Positions 24,049 through 32,565 are shown, counted from the stretch's first letter. The stretch is 40,575 nucleotides of DNA from Dehalococcoidia bacterium (GCA_021462855.1 JAJTXQ010000019.1:1-40575); one strand, 5' to 3'. The notes: generated from the sequence alone by a model not told the origin. Numbers and translations are program-made.

Positions 24049-24651
24049 TTAGCGTTCGGTGACCAGTTTCGAGAGGTCGATCGGCGGGCGCGGCCCGGGC
24101 GCGGCGCCCCCGGCCGGGTAGCCGACGACGACGAACGCCTGCGCGACGTAGCCGTCGGGCAGCGCGAGCGCGTTGGCGCAGGCCTCGGGCGCGAAGAGCG
24201 GCGCCGAGATCCAGTACGACGCCAGCCCGAGCGCGTGCGCGCCCAGCATGACGTTCTGCATCGCCGCGCCGAGCGACTGCTGCGCCATCGCCCATTCGTT
24301 GCGCGCGCGCCGTTCATCGGGCCATGCGCGCAGCCCCTCGTTCGTGAGACAGGCGAGGATGAGTGCGGGTGCGCCAGCGACCTGGCGCCGCGAACGCCGC
24401 AGCAGGCGCTCGATGACCGCCGGCGCGTGGCCGTCGCGTTCCAGGTCGGCGCGCCAGGCGGCGCCCATCGCTACCGCGAGACGCTCGCGCGATCGGGGCA
24501 GGACGATGACGTAGCGCCACGGCCGCGTGTGGTGCGGCGCAGGCGCCGTCGCGGCGAGCTCGAGCAGCGTGTCCAGGGTGTCGTGTGGCACCGGGCGCGG
24601 ATCGAGCTGGCGCAGGGAGCGGCGGGTGCGGATCGCATCGAGCGCGTCCAT
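24049..24651 (-). CDS. Nitroreductase-family protein, FbiB C-terminal-like (F420 operon)
   Basis: This 200-residue FMN-binding nitroreductase fold begins with IRTRRSLRQLDPRPV (family R-RSxRxY pattern). TAPAPHHTRPWRYVI and SLGAAMQNVMLGAHALGLASYWI follow. Linkage to cofC and cofD makes it a likely counterpart of the C-terminal domain of mycobacterial FbiB, which reduces dehydro-F420 to F420. That assignment rests on context. The start at 24651 shares one base with the cofC stop (TGATG). The gamma-glutamyl ligase part (CofE) is not fused here and not in the window. Confidence 0.75.
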   Translation of the reverse strand: MDALDAIRTRRSLRQLDPRPVPHDTLDTLLELAATAPAPHHTRPWRYVIVLPRSRERLAVAMGAAWRADLERDGHAPAVIERLLRRSRRQVAGAPALILACLTNEGLRAWPDERRARNEWAMAQQSLGAAMQNVMLGAHALGLASYWISAPLFAPEACANALALPDGYVAQAFVVVGYPAGGAAPGPRPPIDLSKLVTER

Positions 24652-25313
24652 CAGGCGCGGCGTTCCCGCGGGAGTACGGCGCGCGCGGCGACCCATGCGG
24701 CTGTCTCGGGACCGCACGGCAGCGCCGGCAGCGCGTCGACATCGTCGATGCTGTCGACATCGAACGCGAGCGCGTCATTGGCGACCGCGGCGGCGTCGAT
24801 GCCGGCGGCGCGGGCGGCGGCGATGTGCGCCGACGCGCTGTCGCGCCCGAACCGCATCGGGATCGCCTCGGGCGGGCGGATGGCGAGCGCGTTCGTGCCG
24901 CCATCGCGCGCGCGGACGAGGGCGACGCTTCGCGGCGTTTCGCCCAGGGCGTCGATGACCGATCGGATGTCGATGGCGCGCGCCAGCGGCACATCGGCGG
25001 GCAGCACGAGCAGCTCCCGCGCGGCGAGGCGACGCCCGGCGTACCGCTGGCCGAACGTCAGGCTGTCGTTCAGGCCGTCGAGCGTCGCGGGCTCGGGTAG
25101 CGGCAGGGCGCCAAGGTCGCGCGCGTGCCAGGCGATGTCGCGGTCGCGGCTGAGCACGCGGATCTCATCGAACATCGCGCTCTCGCGGCAGGCGGTGATG
25201 ACGTCGGAGAGCATGGCGATGGCGAGCGACGTGCGGCCGGCGGCGTCGAGCGCCGGGGCGAGGCGCATCTTCGCCTGTGCGAGCTCCTTGACAGGGATCA
25301 GCGCGACACGCAT
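24651..25313 (-). CDS. cofC: 2-phospholactate/phosphoenolpyruvate guanylyltransferase (F420 synthesis)
   Basis: This 220-residue nucleotidyltransferase loads GMP onto 2-phospho-L-lactate or PEP, making the unstable intermediate used by CofD. The N-terminal VALIPVKELAQAKMRLAPAL matches the CofC/FbiD pattern (PVKxxxxAKxRL). DLGALPLPEPATLDGLNDSL and LVLPADVPLARAIDI are the substrate and metal-binding segments, and ARDGGTNAL and the following FGRDSASAH are characteristic. It lies 4 nt after cofD and is coupled to the nitroreductase. Confidence 0.9.
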   Translation of the reverse strand: MRVALIPVKELAQAKMRLAPALDAAGRTSLAIAMLSDVITACRESAMFDEIRVLSRDRDIAWHARDLGALPLPEPATLDGLNDSLTFGQRYAGRRLAARELLVLPADVPLARAIDIRSVIDALGETPRSVALVRARDGGTNALAIRPPEAIPMRFGRDSASAHIAAARAAGIDAAAVANDALAFDVDSIDDVDALPALPCGPETAAWVAARAVLPRERRA

Positions 25314-25317
25314 GGCG

Positions 25318-26244
25318 TTATTGAACCGCGCGCAGCACCGTTTCGGCCAGTGCGCGCTTCTCGTCGGGCCCGCGCATGACCGTCTGGGCGATGACCGGCC
25401 GGACGCCCGTTGCCGCTACATCCGAAGCGAGCGCAGCGTCCTGCTCGTCGATCACAAGCACGTCGAGAAAGCCGGCGTACGCGGCGGCGATGCCCGCGGC
25501 GTCCGGGCGCATGCCAAGCGCAGCCATCATGCGGTCTGCGGGGCCCTTGATCGTGCGGCCGCCGACAATCGGGCTGATGGCGGCGACCGGGGCGCGGGTC
25601 TCGCGCAGGGCGTCACGCACGCCGGCCACCGCGAGCAGCGGTCCGATGCTGACGACGGGATTGCTTGGCGCGATGATGACGGCATCCGCCGCGGCGATCG
25701 CGCTGAGCACGCCGGGCGCCGGACGTGCGGCATCTGCGCCTTCGAACCGCACGGCCCGTACGTCGTCCGCCGTGCGGCGCTTCACGAAGTACTCCTGGAA
25801 GGCCAGCGTGCCAGCGTCGGTGTCGACGAGCGTGCGCATGCGGTCGTCGGTCACCGGCAGCATGGTGATGCGCAACCCGAACGCGGCGGCGATCGAGCGC
25901 GTCGCGTCGCTCAGCGCGGCGCCGGCGCGCAGCATCTGCGTGCGGTGCGCGTGCGTCGCCATGTCGGCGTCGCCGAGGTTGAACCACGTGTCGTAGCCAA
26001 AGCGGGCGAGCGCGCTGAGCGCGGTGTACGTTTCGCCGTGCAGCCCCCACCCCTTCTCGCGGTCAATCGCGCCGGCCAGCGTGTAGATGACGATGTCGAT
26101 ATCGGGCGAGACGTGCAGGCCGAAGAACTCTTCGTCGTCGCCGGTATTGGAGATGACGGTGACGTCGTCCTGCGGGACGGCCTGTATGAGCCCTTCGAGG
26201 AAGCGCGCCGCGCCGACGCCGCCGGCGAGCGCCGTCACCTTCAT
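25318..26244 (-). CDS. cofD: 2-phospho-L-lactate transferase (F420 synthesis)
   Basis: This 308-residue enzyme transfers the phospholactyl or phosphoenolpyruvyl group to Fo, giving (dehydro)F420-0. Diagnostic elements are the N-terminal ALAGGVGAARFLEGL, VISNTGDDEEFFGLHVSPDIDI, WFNLGDADMATH and IIAPSNPVVSIGPLLAV. The ATG at 26244 overlaps the mutS2 stop (ATGA, 26241-26244). It is followed by cofC. The Fo synthase and CofE genes are not in the window. Confidence 0.94.
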   Translation of the reverse strand: MKVTALAGGVGAARFLEGLIQAVPQDDVTVISNTGDDEEFFGLHVSPDIDIVIYTLAGAIDREKGWGLHGETYTALSALARFGYDTWFNLGDADMATHAHRTQMLRAGAALSDATRSIAAAFGLRITMLPVTDDRMRTLVDTDAGTLAFQEYFVKRRTADDVRAVRFEGADAARPAPGVLSAIAAADAVIIAPSNPVVSIGPLLAVAGVRDALRETRAPVAAISPIVGGRTIKGPADRMMAALGMRPDAAGIAAAYAGFLDVLVIDEQDAALASDVAATGVRPVIAQTVMRGPDEKRALAETVLRAVQ

Positions 26245-28640
26245 ACGGCGAGATGCACGATCGTCACGCCCTCGCCGCCGTACTCCCGCGGGGCTTCCTC
26301 GTACGATTTCACGAGTGCGTGCTTCGACAGATGATCGCGCACGGCGCGGCGCAGCGTGCCGGTTCCCTTGCCGTGGATTACGCGCACGGACGGCACGCCG
26401 GCGCGGAACGCGTCGTCGAGGTACTGCTCGAGCGCGGGCGTGCCCTCGTCGATGGTCTGCCCGCGGATGTCGAGCTCGCCTGCAACGGGCGGCGGCGGCG
26501 CCACGTCGGCCGTGATCGCGCCGTGCGCCTGCGAGGGACGCGGACGCTGCACGCGCTCGACCTGCGCGAGCTTGATGCGGCTCCGCAGCGCGCCCATCCG
26601 CACCTCGATCTCGCCCCGCGCATCGGGCTCGCCGAGCGCCTCGCCGAAGTGGTCCATGCCGCGCAGCCAGACGAGGTCGCCTTCGCGGATGTCCTCCGGC
26701 CGCGGCCCGCCGCCGGTGCGCGGCTCGCGCGGCTCGCGGCGCCGGCGTTCGGGATGGCGCCGCTGTGCGCGTTCGACGGCCCGCGCCGACTCCTCGGCGG
26801 CCGCTTTCAGCGTTGCTGCGGCCTCCGCGAGGCGCTGGCGGTCGACCTCGCGCTCGGTCTCGGCGATGAGCGCGCGGGCGCGTTCGAACTCGCGCGCGAT
26901 CTCGGTCCTCGCGGATTCGAGCATGCGCTCGCGCTGCTCCGTGACCTCGTCCAGCCGGGCTTCGAGATTTGCGCGGATCTCCTCGGCCTCGCGGCGGGCG
27001 ATCTGCTCCGAGCGGCGCGCGTCGGCGGCCTCGCGCCGCTCGCGGTGGATGTCGGACAGCAGCTCGTCGACCTGGCGCTGCTCCGGCGCGATGGTGTCAC
27101 GCGCGCTTCCGATGATGTCGCGCGGCATGCCGAGCCGCTGCGCGATCTCAAGCGCGTTGCTGCGGCCCGGCAGGCCGATCGACAGGTGGTACGTGGGTGA
27201 CAGCGTCTCCAGGTTGAACTCGACGGATGCGTTCATGACGCCGTTGGTGCCGTGCGCGAACGCCTTCAACTCGCCGTGGTGCGTCGTTGCGATGGTGAGC
27301 GCGCCGATTTCGAGCAGGCGGGAGAGGATGGCGCGCGCAAGGGCGGAACCCTCCGTCGGGTCGGTGCCGGCGGCGAGCTCGTCGAGGAGCACGAGCGACG
27401 ACGCGCCGGCGCCTGCGACGATGGCGATGATGTTCTTCATGTGGCTGCTGAACGTCGACAGCGACTGTTCGATGCTCTGCTCGTCGCCGATATCGGCGAA
27501 GACGTCGGCGAAGACGGGCACGCGGCTGCCGCGGTCGGCGGGCACGGGGAGCCCGGCCTGCGCCATGAGCACGAGCAGGCCGGCGGTCTTGAGCGCGACG
27601 GTCTTGCCGCCGGTGTTGGGCCCGGTGATCAGCAGCACGCGGTAGCCGTCGCCGACGGTGAGCGTCGTCGGGATGACCGGCGGCTTGAGCAACGGATGCC
27701 GCGCGAGCAACAGGTGCAACTGCGCGGGCGCCTTCACGAGCCACGGCTGCTCATCACCCTCGTACGGGAGCTCATGCGCGCCGATCTCGTCGCCGAAGCG
27801 TGCCTTCGCCAGCGCCAGGTCGAGCCGCGCGAGCACGTCGACGTTCACCGTGATGGCGTCGCACGCGGCGCCGGTGTCGGCGCTCAGCGCGCGCAGGACG
27901 CGCTCGACCTCGCGCTCCTCCTCGAGCTGCGCCTCACGCCAGCGGTTGGCGAGGTCGACGACGGCGAGCGGTTCCATCCAGACGGTCGCGCCGCTGCCCG
28001 AGACGTCGTGGACGATGCCTTTGAGCTGGCCGCGCATGTCCGCCTTCACGGGGATCACGTAACGGCCGTCGCGCAAGGTGATGATCGACTCCTGCGCGAT
28101 GCCCTTTGTGACCGCGGACGAAAGGATGTCCTCGATCCGCTGGTAGAGGCGGTCGTGCAGCACGCGCACCTCGCGGCGGATGGCGCCGAGCGCCGGGCTT
28201 GCCTGGTCCGTCACCTCGCCGCGCTGGTTGATGCTCCGGTTGATGTCGTCGATCAAGCGGGTGAGCGGCGCAATGACCGAGACGGCGTCGGCGAGCAGCG
28301 GCAGCGCTTCGTCGAGGCGGGCGATGGCGTGCTTCAGGTCGCGGGCGCACTCGAGCGTCGTCGCGATCTCGAGCAGTGCGTTCGGTTCGAGGATGCCGCC
28401 GCGCTGCGCCTTCTCGGCGGCGGGACGGACGTCGTGCGCGCCGCCGAGGCCCGTGCGCGGCTTGAGTTGCAGCAGCCGCCGCGCCTCCGCGGTCTCGCGC
28501 TGGCGCAGGACGACCGCCGCGAAGTCGGCCGTCGGCTCGAGCGTGATCGCGCGCTCCTTCCCGGCCGAGAACGACGTGTGGCGCGCGAGGCGCGCGAGGA
28601 TCTTGTCGAACTCGAGTGTGCGCAGGGCATGGGCGTCCAT
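26241..28640 (-). CDS. mutS2: Endonuclease MutS2 / ribosome-associated Smr ATPase
   Basis: This 799-residue protein has the full MutS2 order: a helical core (1-300) without the MutS mismatch-recognition domain, and an ABC-type ATPase with Walker A GPNTGGKT (about 340-347), LLDELAAGTDPTEGS and TTHHGELKAFA. A long charged coiled coil (about 520-620) and a C-terminal Smr domain (about 725-799: LDIRGQTIDE, HGKGTGTLRRAV) follow. MutS2 acts on branched DNA or on collided ribosomes. The start MDAHALRTLEFDKIL at 28640 is chosen because MutS2 homology begins there; upstream in-frame sequence is low complexity. It heads a mutS2-cofD-cofC-nitroreductase operon with overlapping joints. Confidence 0.93.
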   Translation of the reverse strand: MDAHALRTLEFDKILARLARHTSFSAGKERAITLEPTADFAAVVLRQRETAEARRLLQLKPRTGLGGAHDVRPAAEKAQRGGILEPNALLEIATTLECARDLKHAIARLDEALPLLADAVSVIAPLTRLIDDINRSINQRGEVTDQASPALGAIRREVRVLHDRLYQRIEDILSSAVTKGIAQESIITLRDGRYVIPVKADMRGQLKGIVHDVSGSGATVWMEPLAVVDLANRWREAQLEEEREVERVLRALSADTGAACDAITVNVDVLARLDLALAKARFGDEIGAHELPYEGDEQPWLVKAPAQLHLLLARHPLLKPPVIPTTLTVGDGYRVLLITGPNTGGKTVALKTAGLLVLMAQAGLPVPADRGSRVPVFADVFADIGDEQSIEQSLSTFSSHMKNIIAIVAGAGASSLVLLDELAAGTDPTEGSALARAILSRLLEIGALTIATTHHGELKAFAHGTNGVMNASVEFNLETLSPTYHLSIGLPGRSNALEIAQRLGMPRDIIGSARDTIAPEQRQVDELLSDIHRERREAADARRSEQIARREAEEIRANLEARLDEVTEQRERMLESARTEIAREFERARALIAETEREVDRQRLAEAAATLKAAAEESARAVERAQRRHPERRRREPREPRTGGGPRPEDIREGDLVWLRGMDHFGEALGEPDARGEIEVRMGALRSRIKLAQVERVQRPRPSQAHGAITADVAPPPPVAGELDIRGQTIDEGTPALEQYLDDAFRAGVPSVRVIHGKGTGTLRRAVRDHLSKHALVKSYEEAPREYGGEGVTIVHLAV

Positions 28641-28706
28641 CCGCGCATTGTATAGGGAAGGCGCGTCGCCGTAGACACGCTGCGCGCGCGGGAGGATGAT
28701 GCACAC

Positions 28707-29873
28707 ATGAGACTCCTGGCGACGGTGCTTGCGGTGCTCGCGACGCTCGGCGCGCTGGCGGCCGCATGTCAGGGCGGTGGCGATGATGGCCCGGAGCCGA
28801 CGATCACCCCGCGACCGTCGTGGACACCGACGGTCACGCCGACAGCCACAGCCACGCCGATTGCCGTCGCGGGGCTGTTCACCGACCCGCGGCCGGTCGT
28901 GGTGGACGAGTGGCGGAGCCTGGGGCCCGAGCCCGCGCTGTTCCCGCCGTGGAACGGCACGTCGACGATGCTGTACGACATCGCCGCCGGCGCCGCTACG
29001 GACCTCGGGCCGGGGATCGCGGGGCGCTTCAGCCCGGACGGGCGGTGGATGGCGTGGATCGCGGAACCGACGCCGGGCAGCGCGACCGGCGAGGTGCGCG
29101 TCATCGACCTGCGCACGCATGAGCAGCGGAGCCTGGGCGCCGGCGGCGGCGCGGCGTTCCTCGCTGATGGCCGCCTCGGGTTCGGCGTGCAGGGCAGTGG
29201 CAACGTCGCGATTGACCTTGCGACAGGGCAGCGGACCGACTCCGCGACGCCGGCGCCGTTCTTCGCACGAAGAGACACGATGACGACGGACGACGGCTAC
29301 TACCTGTTCAGGCGCCAGTCCGTCGAGAGTCCGTTCGAGCTGAAGGAATCAGCAACCGGCCGCGTGCTGCTGACGTTTGATGCTCTTGGCGCCGCGCCCG
29401 CCGGCCGGGGGAAGTTCGTGGTCGTGACCGTGCCGCAGATCACCGAGCGCCAGCAACTCGGCGCCGGGGTGGTGACCGAGATCGGGACGACCAACATCTT
29501 CCTCGTCGACTACGCGGGGAGCGCGCAATTTGTCGCCAGCGCGAAGTTCGAGGGACAGGCGCCGCTCGCGGCGAACGACGACTACGCCGCATGGGGCGAT
29601 GCGTACTGCACGCCGGGCGAGGAATCGTTGAGGATCCTGGACCGGCGGTCGGGGAAGATCACCGCGATCGAGGGAAGGCACTGGGTCGAGGGCTTCACGC
29701 GCGACGGGTTGCTCGCGATCGGTGAGTTTGGCGCAAAGCGGCTCATCGACCCGGCCACGCTCGCCCAGCGCGCCGTGCTGCGCGACGCGGCCGAGCCAGT
29801 CTGGTCGGACGATTACCGCTTCGCTTCGACCGGGATGTACATGTGGGGCCACGGCGGCATGTGCTGGCGATAA
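28707..29873 (+). CDS. Beta-propeller lipoprotein (TolB/WD40-like)
   Basis: This 388-residue secreted lipoprotein has a signal peptide MRLLATVLAVLATLGALAAAC with the lipobox cysteine at 21. A Gly/Asp-rich then Thr/Pro-rich spacer (about 22-52) follows. After it come repeated strand units such as GRFSPDGRWMAWIAE, typical of TolB-like or WD40-like propellers that report on stored values. It should be anchored outside the membrane. No enzymatic motif is seen and the ligand is unknown. It is divergent from mutS2 across 66 bp and followed by a strong terminator. Confidence 0.75.
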   Translation: MRLLATVLAVLATLGALAAACQGGGDDGPEPTITPRPSWTPTVTPTATATPIAVAGLFTDPRPVVVDEWRSLGPEPALFPPWNGTSTMLYDIAAGAATDLGPGIAGRFSPDGRWMAWIAEPTPGSATGEVRVIDLRTHEQRSLGAGGGAAFLADGRLGFGVQGSGNVAIDLATGQRTDSATPAPFFARRDTMTTDDGYYLFRRQSVESPFELKESATGRVLLTFDALGAAPAGRGKFVVVTVPQITERQQLGAGVVTEIGTTNIFLVDYAGSAQFVASAKFEGQAPLAANDDYAAWGDAYCTPGEESLRILDRRSGKITAIEGRHWVEGFTRDGLLAIGEFGAKRLIDPATLAQRAVLRDAAEPVWSDDYRFASTGMYMWGHGGMCWR

Positions 29874-29876
29874 CGA

Positions 29877-29901
29877 GAAGGCCCGCCATGGGCGGGCCTT
29901 C
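29877..29901 (+). terminator. Rho-independent-type hairpin after the lipoprotein gene
   Basis: GAAGGCCCGCC-ATG-GGCGGGCCTTC is a perfect 11-bp stem with a 3-nt loop, 3 nt after the lipoprotein stop codon. The plus-strand tail is GTGTGTGCG, so the T content is modest. On the minus strand it lies just past the end of the small gene at 29931 and may serve both. Confidence 0.75.
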
Positions 29902-29930
29902 GTGTGTGCGCTGTGCGTGTGCGGCGCGTG

Positions 29931-30206
29931 CTACCGGCGGGCGCGGGAGAGCGGCACCGTTAGCCGCACGTCCTTGAGCACGGCGCGCGCCGCATCCCCC
30001 TGGCCGATGTCGATGCAGTCGCAGTAGGCGGCGAAGATCGAGCGGTCGAGCAGCCGCAGCCCCTGGTCGTTGAGTTCATCGAAGTGGTCGCGGCGCAGTC
30101 GCAGCAGCCGGCGGAGGCGCGCCAGGTAGCCATCGCGCAGTTGCTCGGGCGTGGCGCGGCTGATCGGCGCGGCGGCGGCGTCTTCGCTGTATCGTCGTTC
30201 TCGCAT
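29931..30206 (-). CDS. Small charged helical protein downstream of the response regulator
   Basis: This 91-residue, Arg-rich, helical protein has no recognisable domain (RDGYLARLRRLLRLRRDHFDELNDQGLRLLDRSIFAAYCDC). It begins 15 nt after the stop of the NarL-type regulator on the same strand, so it is probably cotranscribed. The pattern 'xLNxxGLRLLDRSIxAAYxDC' looks like a conserved protein rather than chance coding. It may be an accessory to the regulator (inference); function unknown. Confidence 0.6.
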   Translation of the reverse strand: MRERRYSEDAAAAPISRATPEQLRDGYLARLRRLLRLRRDHFDELNDQGLRLLDRSIFAAYCDCIDIGQGDAARAVLKDVRLTVPLSRARR

Positions 30207-30221
30207 TGCTCAGTGCCCCAT

Positions 30222-30956
30222 CTAGCCGACGGCCTGGTCGGCGCCGCCGTCGCTGAGCTCGGGGCCGCTGTCGAGGCCGACGATACCCTTGCGGATGGCG
30301 TAGCGGATGAGGTCGGTGCGGTTCTGCGCGTGCAGCTTCGACATGATGTGCGCCTTGTGCGCCTCCACGGTCTTGACGCTGATGAACAACTCGCTGGCGA
30401 TCCGCTGGTTCGAGTAGCCCTCGGCGATGAGCTGCAGCACCTCGCGCTCGCGGCTGGTCAGCAGGTCGTAGCCGGACTTCGACTCGGGGCGCTTGGCCTG
30501 CCACAGGTAGTCCTGCACGGCGTCGCCGTCGCTGATCGATGAGCTGAAGTACGTGTTGCCGCGGTGCACCGACATGATGCCGAGCAGCAGTTCCTGCACG
30601 TCGGACTTCTTCACGACGTAGCCGCTGGCGCCGGCGCGCAGGGCGGCGAGGATCTGCTCATCCTCCATGTACCCGGTGAGGATCAGCACCTTCGCCTTCG
30701 GCGCGCGGCGCCGGATCTGGCGCGTGGCTTCGAGGCCGTTGAGGCCGGGCATCACCATGTCCATCAGCACGACGTCGGGGTGGAACTTCTCCACCGCGTC
30801 GAGCGCCTCCCGGCCGTTGCCGGCGTCGCCGACGACCTCGACCTCGGGCTGGTTCTCGAGGAGCATGCGGAGCGCCTGGCGGAGCACCGCGTGGTCATCG
30901 ACGATCAGCACCTTGATGCGGCTCGCGTGGACGCGGGGGGCGTTCGTGTTGGTCAT
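30222..30956 (-). CDS. NarL/LuxR-family response regulator
   Basis: This 244-residue two-component regulator has a receiver domain with acidic pocket D20/D21, phospho-acceptor D66 (VVLMDMVMPG) and a Lys in the GYVVKK segment. A LuxR-type HTH lies at about 170-225 (LTSREREVLQLIAEGYSNQRIASELFISVKTVEAHKAHIMSKL). No sensor kinase gene is adjacent, so it is an orphan within the window. A GGGRAAACCCTTA motif 63-75 bp upstream also precedes the neighbouring zinc-ribbon gene, raising the possibility of autoregulation. AAGGTAGGG precedes the ATG. Confidence 0.92.
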   Translation of the reverse strand: MTNTNAPRVHASRIKVLIVDDHAVLRQALRMLLENQPEVEVVGDAGNGREALDAVEKFHPDVVLMDMVMPGLNGLEATRQIRRRAPKAKVLILTGYMEDEQILAALRAGASGYVVKKSDVQELLLGIMSVHRGNTYFSSSISDGDAVQDYLWQAKRPESKSGYDLLTSREREVLQLIAEGYSNQRIASELFISVKTVEAHKAHIMSKLHAQNRTDLIRYAIRKGIVGLDSGPELSDGGADQAVG

Positions 30957-31018
30957 GTATCCCTACCTTTCGCTTCGGCGCGTCGCGCCGCCTGGTCCTT
31001 CAGTCTGAATCGCACCCT

Positions 31019-31031
31019 TAAGGGTTTTCCC
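31019..31031 (-). promoter_or_regulatory. Conserved upstream motif, copy 1 (response regulator)
   Basis: Read in the gene direction this is GGGAAAACCCTTA, embedded in a larger near-symmetrical stretch that includes the palindrome CCCTTAAGGG (31015-31024). It lies 63-75 bp upstream of the response-regulator ATG and matches copy 2 (31325-31337) at 12 of 13 positions. Confidence 0.5.
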
Positions 31032-31043
31032 TAAGGAGGCTGA

Positions 31044-31271
31044 TTACCATGATTTCGCGAGTCCCGGCAAGCTGCTGGGGCCTCCGTCCGGGAGGAGCGC
31101 CACGCTCTTGTTGAGCGAGGCGGCCTCGTCGTACACGCCCTGGCGGCTCGCGCCCTCAACGCTGGCCGGGTAGTCGCGGACGGCGCCGCAGCGCTTGCAG
31201 CGGCCGTGGATCACGTCGTCCTGCGGTAGGCCCAGCACCCAGTGGTGCACGCAGTTGTCCGTATCTGGCAT
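31044..31271 (-). CDS. Small zinc-ribbon-like protein
   Basis: This 75-residue protein has an N-terminal putative metal site: NCVHHWVLG (Cys7, His9, His10) and GRCKRCGAVRDYP (C-x2-C), a pattern seen in small zinc-ribbon proteins. The remaining 40 residues are polar. GGAGG lies 5 nt before the ATG. It is upstream of the response-regulator gene on the same strand, with its own copy of the shared GGGRAAACCCTTA motif. Function unknown. Confidence 0.65.
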   Translation of the reverse strand: MPDTDNCVHHWVLGLPQDDVIHGRCKRCGAVRDYPASVEGASRQGVYDEAASLNKSVALLPDGGPSSLPGLAKSW

Positions 31272-31324
31272 CGGTTCCTCCCTGAACGAGGCGGATTATG
31301 CCGATTGGGGGAGGGGGTAGCACA

Positions 31325-31337
31325 TAAGGGTTTCCCC
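31325..31337 (-). promoter_or_regulatory. Conserved upstream motif, copy 2 (zinc-ribbon gene)
   Basis: In gene direction this reads GGGGAAACCCTTA, 54-66 bp upstream of the zinc-ribbon ATG. It differs from copy 1 by one base. The surrounding sequence (GGTTTCCGCGGGGAAACC) is itself an imperfect inverted repeat, suggesting a protein-binding site. Confidence 0.5.
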
Positions 31338-31430
31338 GCGGAAACCGTAGGTGAAGTCCCCTAAATCCTTAAGAAACGTCAGGGAGCCGGGAGTCTGGCG
31401 CGTACTTGGCAGATCGCGCGGCGCCGGTCC

Positions 31431-31733
31431 TTAGCTGTCTCCGTCGCCGGCCGGCGCTCCTTCGAGCAGCTCGCGGGCGCGGCGGAGGTCACGGCGGAGC
31501 ACCCAGAGTTCGTACGACCACCAGCCGCCGGCAGCGCCGCCGCGGGCGGTGAGGTTGCCGCTCCTCACCAGGGCGTGGATCCCGTGCTGCGCGAGGATGT
31601 CTTTCAGCATCAGCGCCTCGGGCTCGCCCTGCGGCCGCGCGACCAGCGCGAGTTCGTCGGGTGACGGCAGGCGCGACGGCGGGTCTTCGCCCCTGCCCGT
31701 GATGATCTGTCGCAGGCGCGCCAGGATGTTCAT
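31431..31733 (-). CDS. DUF2007-like small protein
   Basis: This 100-residue protein resembles the DUF2007 'putative signal transducing' fold: ELALVARPQGEPEALMLKDILAQHGIHALVRSG, followed by a Gly-rich turn and SYELWVLRRDLRRARELLE. The family pattern is a strand, a helix of the type AExxxxxLLxxxGI, and a final 'V xx D xx xAxxLL' helix. Cytoplasmic, function unknown. It is transcribed on its own, separated by about 160 bp from the next leftward gene. Confidence 0.7.
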   Translation of the reverse strand: MNILARLRQIITGRGEDPPSRLPSPDELALVARPQGEPEALMLKDILAQHGIHALVRSGNLTARGGAAGGWWSYELWVLRRDLRRARELLEGAPAGDGDS

Positions 31734-31824
31734 GCGGCCATCATACGGCGTGGGCGCGACGCGACGCCGGAAGCGGCGCGCGCGGCTGGGCGGCGCGCGG
31801 GGCCGCTGTTAGAATGCATCGCTC

Positions 31825-31916
31825 GGAGGGGTCGCATAGTGGCCTAGTGCGGGCGCCTGCTAAGCGCTTATCTCGGGAAACCGGGATCGAGGGTTCGAAT
31901 CCCTCCCCCTCCGCCA
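31825..31916 (+). tRNA. tRNA-Ser (GCT)
   Basis: The acceptor GGAGGGG (31825-31831) pairs with CCCCTCC (31906-31912), followed by G and an encoded CCA (31914-31916). The anticodon loop CTGCTAA gives anticodon GCT (reads AGC/AGU). The long variable arm with paired TCTCGGG...CCGGGAT is typical of class II tRNA-Ser, and the T arm is GAGGG-TTCGAAT-CCCTC. A TAGAAT hexamer at 31810-31815 is a possible -10 element. Confidence 0.95.
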
Positions 31917-31984
31917 CTTGCGCCACGGTGCGCACCACCAGGACCCGTGCCGGCGGGCACGGCGCAGCCGCACGGAAGCGCCGG

Positions 31985-32473
31985 ATGAAGCAACCAGCGA
32001 AGAGCCAGTCGACCACGCCGAAGTCGCCGACGACCGTCGACGAGTACCTCGCGGGCGTGCCGGAAGCCGGGCGCGCGGCGCTGGAACGCGTCCGCGCGAC
32101 GATCCGCAGCGTCGTGCCGGGCGCGACAGAGGTCATCAGCTACGGCATGCCGACCGTGCGGCACAACGGGCGCATGCTCATCGCGTACGGCGCGCGGAAG
32201 GACGGTCTGAGCCTGTACGGGATGAGCGCCAACCTGCAGAAGACGCATGCGGAGGCCCTCAGGGGCGTAGAGTTCGCTCCGGGCACGAAGGGCACTGTGC
32301 ACTTCAGCGCGAAGAAGCCCATCCCGGCGGCCGCGGTGAAGGCGCTCGTCCGAGCGCGGCTCGCCGAGGTCGCCGGGCAACAGGCAGCGAAGCGGCCCGC
32401 AGGCCGTGCTACGACCGCCAAACCCGCAGCGAAGAATGCCCGACCGAAGGCGCGACCGCAGAAGACCAGGTAG
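31985..32473 (+). CDS. DUF1801/YdhG-like protein with basic C-terminal tail
   Basis: This 162-residue protein has a core (about 17-125) resembling the DUF1801 (YdhG/YjhX-like) fold: TVDEYLAGVPEAGRAALERVRATIRSVVPGATEVISYGMPTVRHNGRMLIAYGARKDGLSLYGMS, then a later strand GTVHFSAKKPIP. The family is uncharacterised. The last 35 residues are a Lys/Arg/Ala/Pro-rich tail (PAGRATTAKPAAKNARPKAR) like the nucleic-acid-binding tails of high-GC bacteria. A start at 31985 excludes the overlapping tRNA sequence upstream. Confidence 0.75.
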   Translation: MKQPAKSQSTTPKSPTTVDEYLAGVPEAGRAALERVRATIRSVVPGATEVISYGMPTVRHNGRMLIAYGARKDGLSLYGMSANLQKTHAEALRGVEFAPGTKGTVHFSAKKPIPAAAVKALVRARLAEVAGQQAAKRPAGRATTAKPAAKNARPKARPQKTR

Positions 32474-32565
32474 CGAGCGCCCGTCGCTGCAGTCCGATTC
32501 GCCCGTCGCTCTCCGCCGAACGGGCCTTGACGCATGCCGGCGCGGCGCGACAGGCTGTGCGTGCC

